Part shown: in pieces, positions 35,801 to 48,011 of the stretch | How positions within the stretch are numbered: position 1 is the first letter of the stretch | Layout of the letters: each line of letters begins with the position of its first letter | From: Caenorhabditis remanei | Taxonomy: Eukaryota; Nematoda; Chromadorea; Rhabditida; Rhabditidae | Length of the DNA stretch: 64,000 bases | Assembly: GCF_010183535.1 (NCBI RefSeq) | Contig: NC_071330.1 | Location: 877,217 to 941,216, forward strand | Direction: 5' to 3' | The notes under the pieces: generated by a model | What the model was told of the DNA's origin: nothing | What the model saw: the letters and a program-made list of their open reading frames with translations, nothing else | Databases searched by the model: none | Position numbers and translations under genes: made by a program

Positions 35801-36215
35801 CGGAGCTCTCAGAGCACCCTAAAAATTTATTTTTTCAGTCTTTCTGAATCCTCTCAAACAGAATAAAAGGTGTGTATCCTTTTTTCCAACATTTTCTCCT
35901 TTTTCTTATTCTTTTCTTCTTCTTCTTCCTCTCACACCGTTGTTGCTGCTCCCCTTCCAAGTCAATGTTGTATGAAATATGATTACATTTCAATCTTATT
36001 ACCCCCACCCTTTCCAAAAAAGTAGGCAGTAGAAGTGCCCCCTCCCCTTCTCCTCCTATTCACACCCTCTCAACCACGTTGACAAAGTTCTTCTTCCATA
36101 ACTGAACTCCTTTTTTTTACTTTTCTAGGTTTTTGTTAGACACAACAGTAAAATGAGAGAGCGCAGAGAAGCTAGACACTCTCGTTTCTCTGCGCCCTCT
36201 TTTTCCCTCGAAAGA

Positions 36216-36890
36216 GTTTGAACGCCTGTAACTTTGTGATAAATTGATATTTTTAAAAATTTAAAAATAGTATATTATGTAAAATTTTATGTAGATTATT
36301 TTGTGGTTGACAATTTTTAATAGCTGTTGTCGTTGTCGAGATACATGCGTTTGAAGTAAAACAGTTATCCCTGACACTTTAAGCACCTGTAACTTTATAA
36401 TAAATTAATATACTTTAAAGTTTTAAAATAGTAAATTGTGTAAAATTTCATGGAAATTATTTTTGTTGTAAACATTTTCTAGATAGCTGTTACAGTTTTT
36501 CAGATACATGTGTTTGAAGTAAAACAGGTATTCCTGACATTTTGAACTCTGGTAACTTTGTGATAAATTGATATTTTTAAAGATTTAAAAATAGTATATT
36601 ATGTAAAATTTTATGTAGATTATTTTTGTGGTTGACAATTTTTTAATAGCTGTTGTAGTTTTCGAGATACACGCGGTTGAAGTAAGACAGGTTCCCCTGA
36701 CACTTTAAGCACCTGTAGCTTTATGATAAATTGATATTTTTTACAAGTTAAAAATAGTAAATTGTGTAAAATTTCATGTAAATTATTTTTGTAGTTGACA
36801 GTTTTTTGCTAGCTACTTTAGGTTAAGAGTTACATGCGTTTGAAGTAAAACAGGTATTCTTGCCACTTTGAACTTCTGTAACTTTCTTTT
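36216..36890. repeat. tandem array, about 160-bp unit, four copies
   Basis: The words CCTGTAACTTTATGATAAATTG, TAAAAATAGTA, TGTAAAATTTCATGTA and GTTTGAAGTAAAACAG return in order about every 155-165 bp, with the last copy breaking off near 36885. It lies about 110 bp upstream of the trans-splice acceptor of the CXXC gene, in its promoter region. Confidence 0.75.
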
Positions 36891-36987
36891 TTATTTCAAA
36901 TTGACAGTTTTTCTGTATCTCTCTTACTTACGGCAATACTTTCCTTTGATCTTTCTTTTATCTCCATTCCTCATCTCTCCGTACCAA

Positions 36988-37003
36988 TTTTCCCCTATTC
37001 CAG
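36988..37003 (+). promoter_or_regulatory. likely trans-splice (SL) acceptor of the CXXC gene
   Basis: TTTTCCCCTATTCCAG precedes a 35-nt leader ending at the ATG at 37039. A strong acceptor with no matching upstream exon just before a start codon is the usual sign of SL trans-splicing in Caenorhabditis. Confidence 0.6.
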
Positions 37004-37038
37004 GTACCCCATATCATTTCAAAACCACCACCATCACA

Positions 37039-40000
37039 ATGAACATGATGCATATGGGTGCACCAATGAACGGTGGCCCTCCGCCACCCCAAATGCTCCA
37101 GATGCATCATCCCCATCAGCAGCAACAACATCATCACCACGTGGCGGTCTTCGCCTCGTCAGCCAACGGACAAGCCCCGCCCCTTCAGGCGTCGGCCACC
37201 CCGCCCGTCGCATCGAGCATGAATCGATCACAAAGGTGAGTAGTGTTTGTATTCCCGGGTTGTGTGTGCGTGTGTGGAGGTTGAGAAGAGGGGTCCCCAC
37301 TTCTCTTCGCCACGCCCACCCTTCCCCGTTTTGCCACGTCATCTAAAGTGTGAAATTTGTTAGTAGAGCTTCTTGTCCGCAATCCACTAGGGAAATGTCC
37401 TCGCATAGGTCGACGACATCGCGCAGGTGAGTCCACTTTCTTCTATTTTTATGTTTCTTACATTCATTGCACCCCATCCCACCACATCACCTTATTCACT
37501 GCAGATTTCCCCCTCTTAAGACTACAAAACACCTTGAGATAGAGGAGGAGGAGGGGAAGGTCATGTTATAACACCTATTACATAATTTTGTGACCCGTCT
37601 CTATCCATCATCAGGAGATTTAAAGCATAGAGATAAGTGAGGCGAATGGTAAACACTGATTTTATCAGATAGAATAGATTTTTTGAGCCAAAAAATAGGT
37701 GAAACCATGATGAAAATGTTACAAAACCGTTTCTTTTTCGAAAAAGTACCTAAATTTTTCAAAATTTTTAATTGGCTTTACTTAAAAATAAGCACAGGCA
37801 AGTTAAATCTGTTCATTAATAGTAAAAATGGAAAATATGAAATTTCGGAAGTTCTGGCTTGACTTAGACCTGAATTTACAGATGTACATGACAAAGAAAT
37901 CTAAATTTTTCAAATTTTTAATTAATTCTGATTAAAAACCAGCTACAGTAGGACGAATCCAGTAGAAAACTGTTTGGATCAATTTTAATGGTTTTTTGTC
38001 CGTTTTTGACAATTTTTCATTGGTTTTTAAGCAGTTTTTCAGAATTTTCTCATCGCTTTATTATTAATTTCGGTCACACACCAATTGCTGAAACTTGACC
38101 TAATTTATTTAATATTTTTTGGTCCAAAAATAGTTTTTCGACTAGTTTACCCGTTGCAAGCCAATCAATAAACCCAAAATTTGACCTCAATTAGTTTTAG
38201 GGGTGTAACTCTCTTACATCTCAAAATTAAGACCTGAAAAATATACCAAAATGTAGATTTTGGCAAGTTTTATATCTGGGACCTACTACGATCTAAATGG
38301 CCATTTGTTAATGTGCCGCTGGCCTGGTTTGAATGGATTTTTGCCCATTTGCGTTTTTCTAACTTTATCCCGGTCCGCACCACATTAACGAGTAGTCATT
38401 CAACCTGAATTAAGTCAACTCGCCGAGATCTACATTTTGGTGTATTTTTTTCAGCTCATAAAACTCCGCTCATTTTCCCCCGATTTTCATCGAAAATTCC
38501 ACAAATTTTACTAAAAATCTCACTAGGACCAACTCACTCAATCAAACGATCAATAAATTCAACACGTCATCATTGTTACGTCAATAATGAGGGGATAAGT
38601 AACACGAATCGACGATTTATATGAGAATTGCTCTCCTCTTCCCTCAATGTATACAGTTCTCCCCCCTCCCATCACCCAAGACGGTATTAGTAAAGAGAGG
38701 AGAAAAATGTTTGTTGGGGATAGTATTTATCTGGCACCCTCTCACTTCTACACACTCTCTCTCACTCCTCATCTCTCAGAGATTAGATGTGGAATGGAAA
38801 AGATCAGATAAACTGACTGAGAAAGAGAAGTGACCTTATTCCACCATGAGCGAGGGGGAATGGAATGAGAAAAGGGACTTGTAATGGATAAAAGTAGTTA
38901 GGGGGTTACTGTAGCACACACACATACAACCACGTCACCAGCCTAACCATGCATGCTATGCTGAAACTATTTGCTTCGAATTTCTCTGCTTTTATCATAT
39001 AACTGCACACATTTTTTTCAACCAGTTGGGGGGATTAAGCATGTGTTAATTAGCTGTGGAGTAGAGGGAAGCACAGAAAAGAAATTTTAAAAAAAAGGCG
39101 TCAAAGGCGCGCCAGACAACATATAATTTTGAGGTTTGATATAACTTAGAATGTTTCTTTTGAAAGTAACTTGAAACTTTCGAAAAACGCGTCAAAGGCA
39201 CGCCAGATGACAAAGTAATCTAATAATTTATAAAATTGAAGATTTGGTATTTTTGAATTTAAAAAAACGCGTCAAAGGCACGCCAGACAAGCATGGATGT
39301 GAAAAATGCCAAGCATTCATGTAACATTTTTTGTGAGAAACCCGAGTTCTGAACATCGCGTCAAAGGCACGCCAGACAAGTTTGGTTAGAAAAATCATAA
39401 CATTTTTCGCTTTTCGAAATATATCTGTTTTTGAAAATACGCGTTAAAGATGCGGCAGCCTGGTGATAGACAAAACTTTTTGAGCTACGAGAGTTGTTGT
39501 GTAAAACGCGTCAAAGGTGCGCCAGAATTTGAAATTGTGCTCCCTCTACTCAATTAGATCTAGTAACTTCTACGTTTTCTACTACTCGAATGGTTTTTTT
39601 TGTTGTTGACAACTCACCAAAAAATGAAACAAAGAGAAAGAACAGAGTACCTAGTGGGTTGGCCTAAAAAATTACAATGAGCAAACCTAGGCCATCGGAG
39701 ATGGGAGTGGTCTGGGAATGCGGTCTACGCTTTAGGCTCTAGGCTTTAGGCTCTAGGCTTCAGGCTCTAGGCTTCAGGCTTAAGGCTTTAGGCTCAAGGC
39801 CTCCAAGCTCGAGCCACTCCCAGACCGCTCCCTGCCAATAGTCCGTCCCTTTACCACCTTCCGCCCTAATCAAGCCCACGCCTTGCCCCTCCCCCAATTT
39901 GTCTCTTATGTCTAAAATCACATACACACAAGTACAGTAATTGCCATAATTCTAACAACTTAGGGGAAAATTTCCAACTTTGAGAGGGTGTTACGGTATC

Positions 40001-43000
40001 ACTGATTATTCCACTAAGTAAATTTTAAATGAATTATACAGTTACAAAAGTAGAGCTCCATTTTTGTAGTTGACAACTTTTTTGTACGAGCACACCCTAG
40101 CAAGTTACGTATCGACAAAGTAATTTCTCTCTCAAATTGGCCCCAATGGGCTTTTTGAGCAGTTGTCTTAAAATGACCATAACTCTCTAACGAGTGTTCG
40201 TACAAAAAAGTTGTCAACTACAAAAATGGAGCTCTACCTTTGTTCTATATAATCCATAAAAATTTTACTTAGTGGGACAATCAGTGATACCGTAACGCCC
40301 TCTCAAAGTTGAACATTGTCAACTAAAGTTGTTATAATAATGGCTATTACTGTACACACACGCATACACAAAACATTTTTTTGCTTAAAACCCCTTATTC
40401 AAATTCCAGATGCGGCGTGTGTCGCGGGTGTCAGTGCAAACCGTGCGGTCAGTGCACCTACTGTCAAGACTCGCCGCAGTTCGGCGGTCCGGGTGTCAAA
40501 AAACAGAGTTGTATAGAGCGGCGGTGTCTGCGCGTGTTGGAGAATCGGTTGCAGGTTTGTGATCTACTTTTTGGCTATACCAATTATATCGATTCGATTT
40601 CTTTCAGAGAGATGCGCCAACATTTAAAGCCAGAGTCGGATGTAATGCGTGCGAGGATTGTCGGATGCAGGATTGCCAGATTTGTTTAGTATGTTTGGAT
40701 AAGAGGTGAGTCATTTTTATGTTCTCGGTGTCTGGCGTGCCTTCGGCGCGATTTTGGTTAAAAAACCTGAAAAAACGGAAAAAATGAAAGTCTGGCGTGA
40801 CTTTGTGAAAAATTCAAATTTTTGTGCTGTCTGGCGCCCCTTAGGCGCTTTTTCAAAACGTTTTGCGATGTCTTTAGTTTGAGAAAAACTCAAGACTGGG
40901 GTGCCTGTGACGCTTTTTTTTGCAATTTTCTCAACCAAACAATTTTGGAAAAATGGTGATTTTACGTTTATTTAAATCAAAATGAGCTGGCGCGCCTGCG
41001 ACGCGTTTTGAAAGATTTAATCTCTGTCTAACAGTATTTTGCTCAGCTGGCGCACCTTTCACGCGTTTTTCCACAAAAATGGCAAAAAAGCCAATTCAGA
41101 ACAGTGTCTGTCGCACCTTTGACGCGTTTTCAAAAAAGTTTTCCAGATTCTTCGAAAACCGTCACATCCCTGGTGCAATGTGCGCGAAAAAGCGTTGCAA
41201 CAATGCTCAGAGTCTCGACTGTGTGCCATCAGTAATGACACAATCAGAATTCATTGTCCAACGAGCACCAAAGAGGAGTTATGAGCTGATATCTCCAGTG
41301 ATCAGTCAGCAACAACAACAGCAACAGCAACAACCCCAACAACAACAACAACAACAAATGCATTTCGATGTGAAACGGGTGCAGTACATGCAGGGACCAC
41401 CGCCGCCACAAATGCAAATTCAACAGATGCAGATGCAGCAACAGCAACAACAGAATTTACAGCAACAGAATCAACAGGTTCAGCAGCAGAGACCGAATTG
41501 TGAGTTTTTTGGAAAAAAGTTGGACTTTTCTTCCCGAATTTTAAGAATCCGGGGAAGAAAAAAGAGATTCTGAGCTAAAAAGTTGTAAATTCTGGATAAT
41601 TACAGTCATATAAGTCAGAAACACTCTTTTTTCTTCTTCTTTTTTCTTCCCCAGATTTTGAAAATTTGGGTAAGAAAATGGATTTTCGGATTTTTCAAAA
41701 TTCGGGTAAGAAAAAGAGATTCTGAACCAAAAGTTGTGGATTCTGGATGAGCACAGTCATATAACACAGAAACACTCTTTTTTCTTCTTCTTTTTTCTTC
41801 CCCAGATTTTGAAAATTTGGGGAAGAAAAAGGATTTTCGGATTTCTCAAAATTTGGAGAACAAGATAGAGCTTTTGAACCAAAAGTTGTAGATTCTTTAT
41901 GAATACAGTGGTATAACTCAGAAACACTTTTTTCTTCTTTTTTTTCTTCCCCAGATTTTGAAAATTCGGGTAAGAAAAAGGATTTTCGAATTTTTCAAAA
42001 TTTGGGGAAGAAAAAAAAAGATTCTGAACCAAAAGTTGTAGATTCTGGATAAAAATCATATAAGGCAGAATACAGATTTTGAAAATTCGCGTACGAAGAA
42101 GGATTTTCGGATTTTTTTCAAAATTTGGGGAAGAGAAAGAGATTCTAAATCAAAAGTTGTCTCAAAAATCTTTCATTCTTTTTTCTTCCCCGCATTTGCG
42201 AAATTCGGAGAAAAAAAATTCCAAAGCCACCTGGCGCACCTTAGACGCATTCCAACTAAACTAGAAATAATTTCCAGCCAACTCCTCCCACTCCCAAGGA
42301 CCATCCCCTCCAAGGAATGGTGTCAACACCCAACAGCAAACCCAACAAAATGGATCCCAACAGAATGGGGTGCATTTGAAAAATGATGTGGAGAATCTGG
42401 AGCAACAACACCATCAACAGATCCCACAACAGCAGCAACAGCAACAACAACAGAGGATGATGTTCCAGCCGCAACCGTATCCAGGTACAGTAGGGGATTA
42501 CTGTAGGAGTAGACATATGAGAGAGAGAGAGAGCGGGCATACTGTACACCGGTTCAAATAGATTTTTATTGTAATTAGTTAAAAAATTAAAAAACTTTCC
42601 TTTGTAACTTACTGGGGATCTCCCGTACAAAAAAGTTGTCAACTGCAAAAATGGAGCAAACCAATCTAGGAGTAACTCGCTTCAAACTCAACGGTATTAG
42701 CTGGTAATTATATCAAAATGTAGATAACGGCGAGTTCTAGGTCTATGACATACTACAGGTCGGATGGCAAGAATCCAGCCCGAATTATGCCAGGTACGCA
42801 GAACTTGCTGGGATCTACATTTTGATATATTTTTCCAATTGTGATCTTGCGAGTTACAGGGAAATTGTCAACTACTAAAATAGAGCTCTTTGATGTACAT
42901 ACCTATACAAAAATTGGTATAAAAGGACAACCAGGGTTACTGTAACATTGTTTCCAAATTGTTTCTAGAAATATTAAAAAATTTAAACATTTACTGTAAT

Positions 43001-43605
43001 GGGTACTGTATTTTTGGCCTGACTGTCACTGTACCTGCAAAACAGCCGGCGCGTAAATCGCTTCAAACCCAACGATATGCTCTGAAAATTATATCAATAT
43101 GTAGATCTCAACAAGGTCTATGTCTCTGGTTTGCCTAAAACCGTCATTTGCCCATTTTTTAATTCAGACACGTAGGTCTTGCCGAGACCTACATTTTGGT
43201 ATATTTTTCAGCGTATAGCTTTGGGTTTGAAGTGAGTTATGACGTTGTTACTTAGTGAGATGGTAACCAGATTCCCCATAATAGACTTCATGATAGTTTC
43301 CTTTTTTACACCCCATTAAATTTCCAGACATCAACGGTCACTCGCGGATGATGGCGCCACCACCACCACCACCTCCAGTCTCCGCGCCGGCGCCCATGCC
43401 ACTCCCCCAAAACCAGATGACCCATATGCCTCAACACGGTCTCGACATCCCGTACCTGATCCCGACATTCGCCCAGTCTGGACACCACCCCGATCCGTTC
43501 TATCCGTCAAAGTTCGAGCTAGACTTTGAGCATAACGGAGATCCGTTCGTACCGCCCAGCTACGCGCAGGATATGAAGGGACAAGTCGTGCTGCAACAGT
43601 TATAG
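37039..43605 (+). CDS. tandem CXXC zinc-finger protein, Q/P-rich
   Basis: Exons by eye: 37039-37235, 37391-37426, 40410-40554, 40608-40705, 41147-41499, 42278-42484, 43328-43605, all joined by GT-AG, giving 437 residues. The N-terminus is M/H/Q/P-rich. A canonical CXXC finger spans C79-C117: C-x2-C-x2-C-x4-C-x2-C-x2-C-x15-C-x4-C, with QFGG at 101-104 and KKQ before C112. A second finger at C138-C176 has identical cysteine spacing but lacks FGG. Polyglutamine follows (exons 5 and 6), then a proline run and an acidic C-terminus ending QVVLQQL. CXXC fingers bind unmethylated CpG in chromatin proteins, so a nuclear chromatin role is likely but inferred. No PHD, MBD, JmjC or SET domain is visible. 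Introns 2, 4 and 5 are filled with repeats. I do not assign a symbol. Confidence 0.85.
38215..38470. repeat. diverged fold-back copy in CXXC intron 2
   Basis: Contains ATACCAAAATGTAGATTTTGG, GCCATTTGTTAATGTGCCGC and the complement GAGATCTACATTTTGGTGT, as in the CAAACCGGGCC family, but the ends are lost. Confidence 0.55.
39090..39535. repeat. cluster of GACGCG/CTGGCGC motifs in CXXC intron 2
   Basis: Six copies of ACGCGTCAAAGGCACGCCAG or variants, all in this orientation, spaced 80-110 bp (about 39098, 39187, 39267, 39357, 39440, 39505). Confidence 0.8.
39720..39835 (+). repeat. degenerate TTAGGC-like block with inverted flanks
   Basis: GGCTCTAGGCTTTAGGCT-type units as at 35640-35800, flanked by GGGAGTGGTCTGGGA and the inverse CCACTCCCAGACC. 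It sits in intron 2 of the CXXC gene. Confidence 0.55.
39935..40352. mobile_element. MITE, CAGTA family, 57 bp before an exon
   Basis: CAGTAATTGCCATAATTCTA pairs imperfectly with TAATAATGGCTATTACTG, with TA on both sides. The internal arms match the 7824-8284 family. It lies directly upstream of exon 3 of the CXXC gene (acceptor at 40409). Confidence 0.75.
40730..41130. repeat. CTGGCGC..GACGCG cluster in CXXC intron 4
   Basis: At least seven motif copies, mostly CTGGCGY..CCTTTGACGCG in forward orientation, fill this 441-nt intron. Confidence 0.75.
41500..42130 (+). repeat. tandem array with splice-like units in CXXC intron 5
   Basis: Units of about 150 bp begin near 41653, 41803 and 41953, with a shorter one at 42072. 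Each of the first three carries CTTCTTTTTTCTTCCCCAG followed by ATTTTGAAAAT and then GGGTAAGAAAA or GGGGAAGAAAA, that is acceptor-like and donor-like signals around a tiny pseudo-exon. Confidence 0.7.
42595..43255. repeat. MITE and fold-back fragments in CXXC intron 6
   Basis: Contains AAAAAAGTTGTCAACTGCAAAAATGGAG (MITE piece, 42610-42652), a TCGCTTCAAACTC...TGTAGATAACGGCGAGTTC stem with its complement (42668-42855), and a similar piece at 43045-43240. None has intact ends. Confidence 0.55.
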
Positions 43606-46600
43606 TCTTGAAAATTTTTTAATATTTTGAAAATATTTTACTTTTTTATATTTCATTCACCCACCTTCTCATCCTGATTGTGACACGTCTCGAATTGTGA
43701 TATCTGTCTTTTTTATGGAGAGAGAGAGAGGGAGAGAGGCATTCTGAAATTTAAGATTTTCAGAATCATTCTTAGGATTCCAAATTTTCGATTTTTACAG
43801 AAATTTTCAGTTCTTTGCTCAACATTGAAAAATTTTGGGGACAGCTGAAGTTTAGGAATTTCGGGTTTCGATTTCGATTTCTGAAACTATTATCTTGAGA
43901 ACTTGAATCATTAAGTTTGTGAACTTCAGAATTTTCAATGTTTTGAAATTTCGGGGTTCTGAAAATTTGAGATTTAGAAATTCTGGGAACTCGGAATCGT
44001 TTTTCAGAATTTCCAACTCTAAAAACTTCATTATTCTAGAATTCTTAGTGTTTCAAAATGTTGGGTATCTAAGAAATTCAAATTGAGAATTTCTGATATT
44101 TTTGAAACTTACTATTAGATTAACCAGAAAATCCAAGATTAGTTCAGTTTCAGACTCGAAAAATTCCAGGAAACTCAAAATTTGTTTAGTTCCAGAATGT
44201 TGAGATTCTGAAACTCTAGTATTCTGGAAATCTGAAAACTGAAAAGTTCCGAAAATTCTTGGGATTCTGAAAATCTGAAAGTCTGAAAGTTCTCCAAGAT
44301 TCTGAAACTTTGGACGAATTCTTAAAATCTCCATCTCCCTCTCTCTCTCTCCCTCTTTTTCCCATTTCTCCCCCCCCCTCCACTGTCAAAGAAAAGGAAT
44401 TCTTCTTCCAGTACAACAAGTGCCTTACTTATTTATTTCTCCTCCACCCCCGATAGCCTTAAAAGAGAGGAAAAAAGTTGCAATTGACCAAAAGAAAAAA
44501 GAAATCTAAAAAGGGAGTGGAATCTAGTTAGGAAGTATTCAAATCTCCCCCCTTCTCTCTAAATTTCCTTTTTTTTTTCTTCTCATTTCAACTTTTTTCT
44601 TCTCACTCCCAGACCCCCAGAGTTGCAAACGCGCTCCACCGCTAACCCATCCAACACAACCAAGCATAAAGTACCATAACAATCTGTGATTTGATCCCCC
44701 CCTGTCAAAAAATCTGTCAAATTTTTAAATTTTCATTTTTAAAAATTTCTCATTTGAGGTATTATATTCTAGGAACTGCTTCTAATATATATATATACAA
44801 ACATACTTTTTTTCTGATTCAGGTGTGTCTTGTTTTCTCTCTCTCTCTCCACTTTTTGTGCAATTTCCCCTTTTAATAATTATAGTAATTATCTACAGTA
44901 ATCCTAGGCTCCGCCCCCTCCCCCCTCATCAATCACTCCCAAAAATTCGTTTCTTTCGCTTTATTATCTCTCTTGTTTTCTATGAACAAATCTTTTTTTT
45001 TTTTGGAATTTTGTGAAAATTTTAATATAATAAGACATTAATAATATTTAAACATTTATGTGTTCTATTTCTTTCAGACAAGCTCCGCCCACTTTTTCAG
45101 TCACACCCCATTTTTCAAACAATGCAATTTTTCTTGCGAGTATGAAAAAACAGAAGCTCCGCCCACTTTTAGGTCACGCCCCTTTTTCCAAACTTCAAAT
45201 TCTAAATTGATTAAGCTCCGCCCAGTTTTCCGGAAAGTCGTCTTCAAAATTTAGGTCACGCCCCTTTTTTGCAATCTTGCCCGATAGTATGATTTTCTAT
45301 ATCATATTTAGTTCATTCCAGTTTTCCACACGGCTGGCGCGCCAACGACGCACTCCTAACATTCTTGAAATTCCAGGACTTAAGCCAATCCCTTTGCTCA
45401 TAAGCTGAGAAATTTTGATTTTTCACATCTGGCGCGCCTTTGACGCGTCTAGATAACAATGGAAGCTGATGCACCTCTGACGCGTGATCCCCCATTTTTA
45501 GGCCTCTCAGGCCACGCCCACTTTTTTGCAAAACTAGAAAAATGGCACAAAATTAAACTTCACAAAACTCCACCCATTTCTAGGTCACGCCCATTTTTGA
45601 AATTCTGCCGCACAGTATGGCGTACCTTTGGCGCGCTTTCAAATTTCCTGAAATTCCAGGACTTAGGCCACTCCCTTTGCTCAAAAACTGGCGCACCTCT
45701 GCCGCGTTCCCCCATTTTCACTACCACCCAGTCTTGTGACACGCTAGTAGATCAAATGATATTTCAAAAATCTTCCCCGCTCTATTGTGTGTGCTTGCTC
45801 TGAATTCAATGATGCTCTTTCTGCTCAGCTCAGCTCATAAATCCATTCGATTTCGTCGACAGGTGCCCCCCTCTTCCTGAAGATTCTTACGCTGTTTTCC
45901 CGTCGAAAAAAATTTCCTCAGTGTCTGCGTCTCTCTCACTCTCAATTTGGAAATATGACACCTCACTACTATTCATGACTTCTCTATGTATCATAAGAAG
46001 GTTCTCCCCGTCGAATACCGCCTGAGGGGAGTCCAAAATTAAATAGGCCACGCCCCTCCGTTTCTCTCGTGATGATATGTGTGCTTGCTCCGGGTGGAGA
46101 GCATCACTTTACACCCAACTGAGAGAGGAGATAGAATTTCTCTCTCTGATTTTTCATTTTGATTTCTATCTGATCTGAGAGAGTGTGAGATAAGAGTGTT
46201 CAGTGTGTGTTAGTTTATCATTTCTCGTCTCCGTACTACACACTTTAATCGAGAGGATTTGCCACCGGACGCGTGCCATTTTGATGGCTTACCTAAGACA
46301 CCTCCAAGAGGTTTTGGGTGGTCCCAAAATAGTTTTTCCAAATATTTCGAACATTTTTATTAAAAAAAATCTGACCTGAACTCTCTTGCTACATAATTTC
46401 ACTTTTCCTACCAAATTTTTAAAGATTTTGAGCCCAAAATATTTGAATTTTACAGTATTTTACCATATTTTCCAATATTTTAGAGCCTATTTACCTCCAA
46501 CTTCGGTCAGACACCCTGAAAAAAGGCATGCCGCTTCTGAACCGCTAATACTTGATTCTATTTTCTCGATTTTTATTCGAAAACCCAAAAAACAGTTTTT

Positions 46601-47637
46601 TTACTAGTTTGACCTTTCAATGGCATATTTGTCATCCGGTTCGGGACGTTACTTGCTAAAAACGCAAAATTATGAGCTGAAAAATATACCAAAATGTAGA
46701 TCTCGGCGAATTCTATGTCTGTGACCTACTACGGGCCCTTGAATTAATGGTTCTCCTTCAAATCACCCTATGCAAAACGCGCTCCACCGCTAACCTCACA
46801 ATCAGATAGCCCACACTTAGATTTGAAGGAGATCCTCTTAACATGCTCAGCAGATCTGTGCGGAATTCCTCCCTTCGACTTTCCTCTTCCTTCTTCCTTC
46901 TTCCCTTTTAAAAATTTCACTTCCTTCTTCCGTTGAAATTGTTTGCTCACTTCCGACTTCCGTGTAAAAAGTTCACAAAAATTTTGTAATTTTCGACCGA
47001 ATTTCAGCGGAATTTCGGTGATTTTCAATGGAATTTTGTATGCAAAACAACGCCAAAATTCGCTTTCAGAGATGACTAGAAAAAATGTTCCTCAAATTTG
47101 TCATTTTCAAAATTAACTTTCGACTTCCGGGTTCGGACCCAACTTCCTTCTTCCTTCTTCCGGGCTTTTTTCCACTTCCCTCTTCCTTCTTCCTTCTTCC
47201 CTTTTCAAAAATTTTACTTACGCACAGCTCTGATGCTCAGTTTAGTGATTTTAGCGTTACCGCTGTCATTAAATTTATATGGTCGAAAAAGCTAAAATTA
47301 TGAGGATTCTTCTGAGATACACGGTTTAAAAATACACGGGTAGACGATCACTCTGTTCAATTTTGTCTAGAAAAAAATTCAGAATCCTTAGTATTTTTAT
47401 ATAAGTAAGAAGCTCAACATGTGAATATTCTGAGTCTGCTCTCAGATTTTCAAAGAATGATTTAGAGCGCAGTTACATACACTGCTTTTTTGAGCTCAAG
47501 TATTTAAAATTGGCGTTTTGGGGCTTTCCAGGGTTTTCCATACCCAGGAATGTCCATATATTTATGTACATGTTTTGAAACATCGGCCAAGATTTCTGCG
47601 ACTCCTAAACCTTCTGTAAAAACTCCACTAATTCAAT
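43606..47637. other. intergenic stretch, no gene seen
   Basis: It follows the CXXC stop codon. 43740-44330 is a degenerate AATTTC/TTCTGAAA-rich repeat, 44340-44380 is CT/C-rich, and 45060-45720 has repeated AGCTCCGCCCACTTTT and GGTCACGCCC words plus CTGGCGC motifs. 46640-46735 is a partial CAAACCGGGCC-family piece. I see no supported reading frame. Confidence 0.55.
46850..47225 (+). repeat. CTTCCTTCTTCC-rich duplicated block
   Basis: CTTCCTTCTTCCTTCTTCC tracts followed by CTTTTMAAAAATTT occur twice (about 46880-46935 and 47140-47220) in direct orientation. Confidence 0.5.
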
Positions 47638-48011
47638 CATACTTGCAAACCGGGCCGAAACGGGCCGACACTGGCCGGCCCGTAACTCGCTTGGAACGCA
47701 ATATTATGAGCTCAAAAATATACGAAAATGTAGATCCCCGCGAGTTCTATGTCCGTGGCCTACTACGGGCCGGATATCTATTCGTTAACATGCCGCGGGC
47801 CGGGAAAAAGTGCCAAAAATCGCGAAAATTGCCAAAACAGCATTTCTAGCCCGGCCCGCGGCACATTAACGAAAAATCATCCGGCCCGTAGTAGGTCACG
47901 GACATAGAACTCGCGGAGATCTACATTTTCGTATATTTTTTAGCTCATAATATTGAGTTTGAAGCGAGTTACGCGCCGTGTCGGCCCGTTTCGGCCCGAT
48001 TTGCAAGTATG
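47638..48011. repeat. fold-back element, CATACTTGCAAACCGGGCC family
   Basis: CATACTTGCAAACCGGGCC pairs with GGCCCGATTTGCAAGTATG. The stem continues through GTAACTCGCTTGGAA and TAGATCCCCGCGAGTTC. The GCCGCGGGCCGGG core is present in both arms. Confidence 0.8.

Larger units (their letters stand above)
34574..36215. other. mostly non-coding stretch
   Basis: It holds a poly-C tract near 34930, one candidate small reading frame (35173-35379), a TTAGGC-like block (35640-35800) and a CGCAGAGAAGC hairpin (36155-36205). Otherwise nothing is recognised. Confidence 0.5.
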
